From: Durusdinium trenchii
Lineage: Eukaryota > Sar > Dinophyceae > Suessiales > Symbiodiniaceae
Assembly: GCA_963970005.1 (NCBI GenBank)
Contig: CAXAMN010013991.1
Coordinates: 62,001-126,000, forward strand
Length of the DNA: 64,000 nucleotides
Reading direction: 5' to 3'
Below, piece by piece: positions 63,647 to 64,000 of the stretch. Within the stretch, counting starts at the first letter, position 1, and the number at the start of each line of letters is the position of its first letter. Under the pieces are notes generated by a model, which ran no database searches, was not told the origin of the DNA, and saw nothing but the letters and a program-made list of their open reading frames with translations. The translations under genes were made by a program, and so were the position numbers.

Positions 63647-64000
63647 CTAGTCGCACAGGTGTAAACTCATAAGCATTACAGTAACTAAAATGACTCAATG
63701 AGTTTTAAGCGTCAGTAAGTAGTTGAACCTAGTAAGATCGGCATGTCTCTGTATTTTGTTTTCCTGGTAAAGGCGCCTCAAATTTGAGATCTTCTTGTCA
63801 GATCCTTTTATAATTGACAATTTCTGCGTGTTCAGCATGGCAGTGTCAGTATACAGCTCAACTTGTAATCCAAAAATTGCGTGTCAAGGGCCTTGAAGTA
63901 AGGCCAACAAAAACATAGTAGTGGATATTGAAAACGCATGAAAGGCAGGAAATGAACTGATGCTAGCAGGACATTTATCTAGACGGCTCTTAAACATGTC

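Noticed and set aside
1..64000. CRISPR arrays, bacterial operons, rRNA or tRNA genes
   Set aside because: No spaced direct repeats of CRISPR type, no Shine-Dalgarno-linked gene strings and no recognisable rRNA or tRNA; the sequence is eukaryotic in character.

Overview
The window looks like nuclear DNA of a dinoflagellate, most likely a Symbiodiniaceae-type alga. Four things support this. (1) A complete 22-base copy of the dinoflagellate trans-spliced leader lies on the minus strand at 38892-38913. (2) Coding sequence is broken into short exons of about 70-190 bases with AG|G acceptors, and donors that can be GT, GC or perhaps GA. (3) Dozens of exons encode single pentatricopeptide (PPR) units of the kind expanded in these algae. 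(4) A short interstitial array of CCCTAAA telomere-type repeats lies at 21441-21469. There is a 100-base run of N (11417-11516), so this is a draft scaffold. Exon boundaries below were placed by eye; none is confirmed by transcripts.

Almost all recognisable coding sequence is on the minus strand, so the window reads from 64 kb down to 0. At 63.6-58.1 kb is a dense PPR exon series, one or two repeats per exon. At 57.1-54.4 kb is the best-defined gene: an octotricopeptide-like helical-repeat protein fused to an RluA-type pseudouridine synthase. At 53.9-40.8 kb is a second dense PPR exon series. At about 39.5-33 kb are frame-clean minus-strand exons that are not PPR and that I do not recognise, plus the spliced-leader relic. 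From about 31 to 12 kb the sequence is mostly intron or intergenic, with scattered degenerate PPR-like or unassigned exons and a few possible plus-strand coding stretches. At 11.9-10.7 kb is a satellite built on a 79-base unit. From 10.7 to 0.4 kb is a third PPR exon series, with longer introns and more diverged repeats.

The PPR exons share a pattern: acceptor AG, then a Y/F-N-(A/S)-A-I-S-A-C-E-(K)-G helix, a conserved Trp, an A-L-x-L-L helix, and often an ending at P-D just before a GT-type donor. Several come out at 104-108 bases, i.e. one repeat per exon. PPR, OPR and RluA proteins all act on RNA, usually in plastids or mitochondria, so the locus is best read as a cluster of organelle RNA-processing genes. 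I cannot tell how many separate PPR genes there are, because initiator and terminator exons could not be fixed. Exon entries carry the local evidence and span entries carry the shared interpretation.
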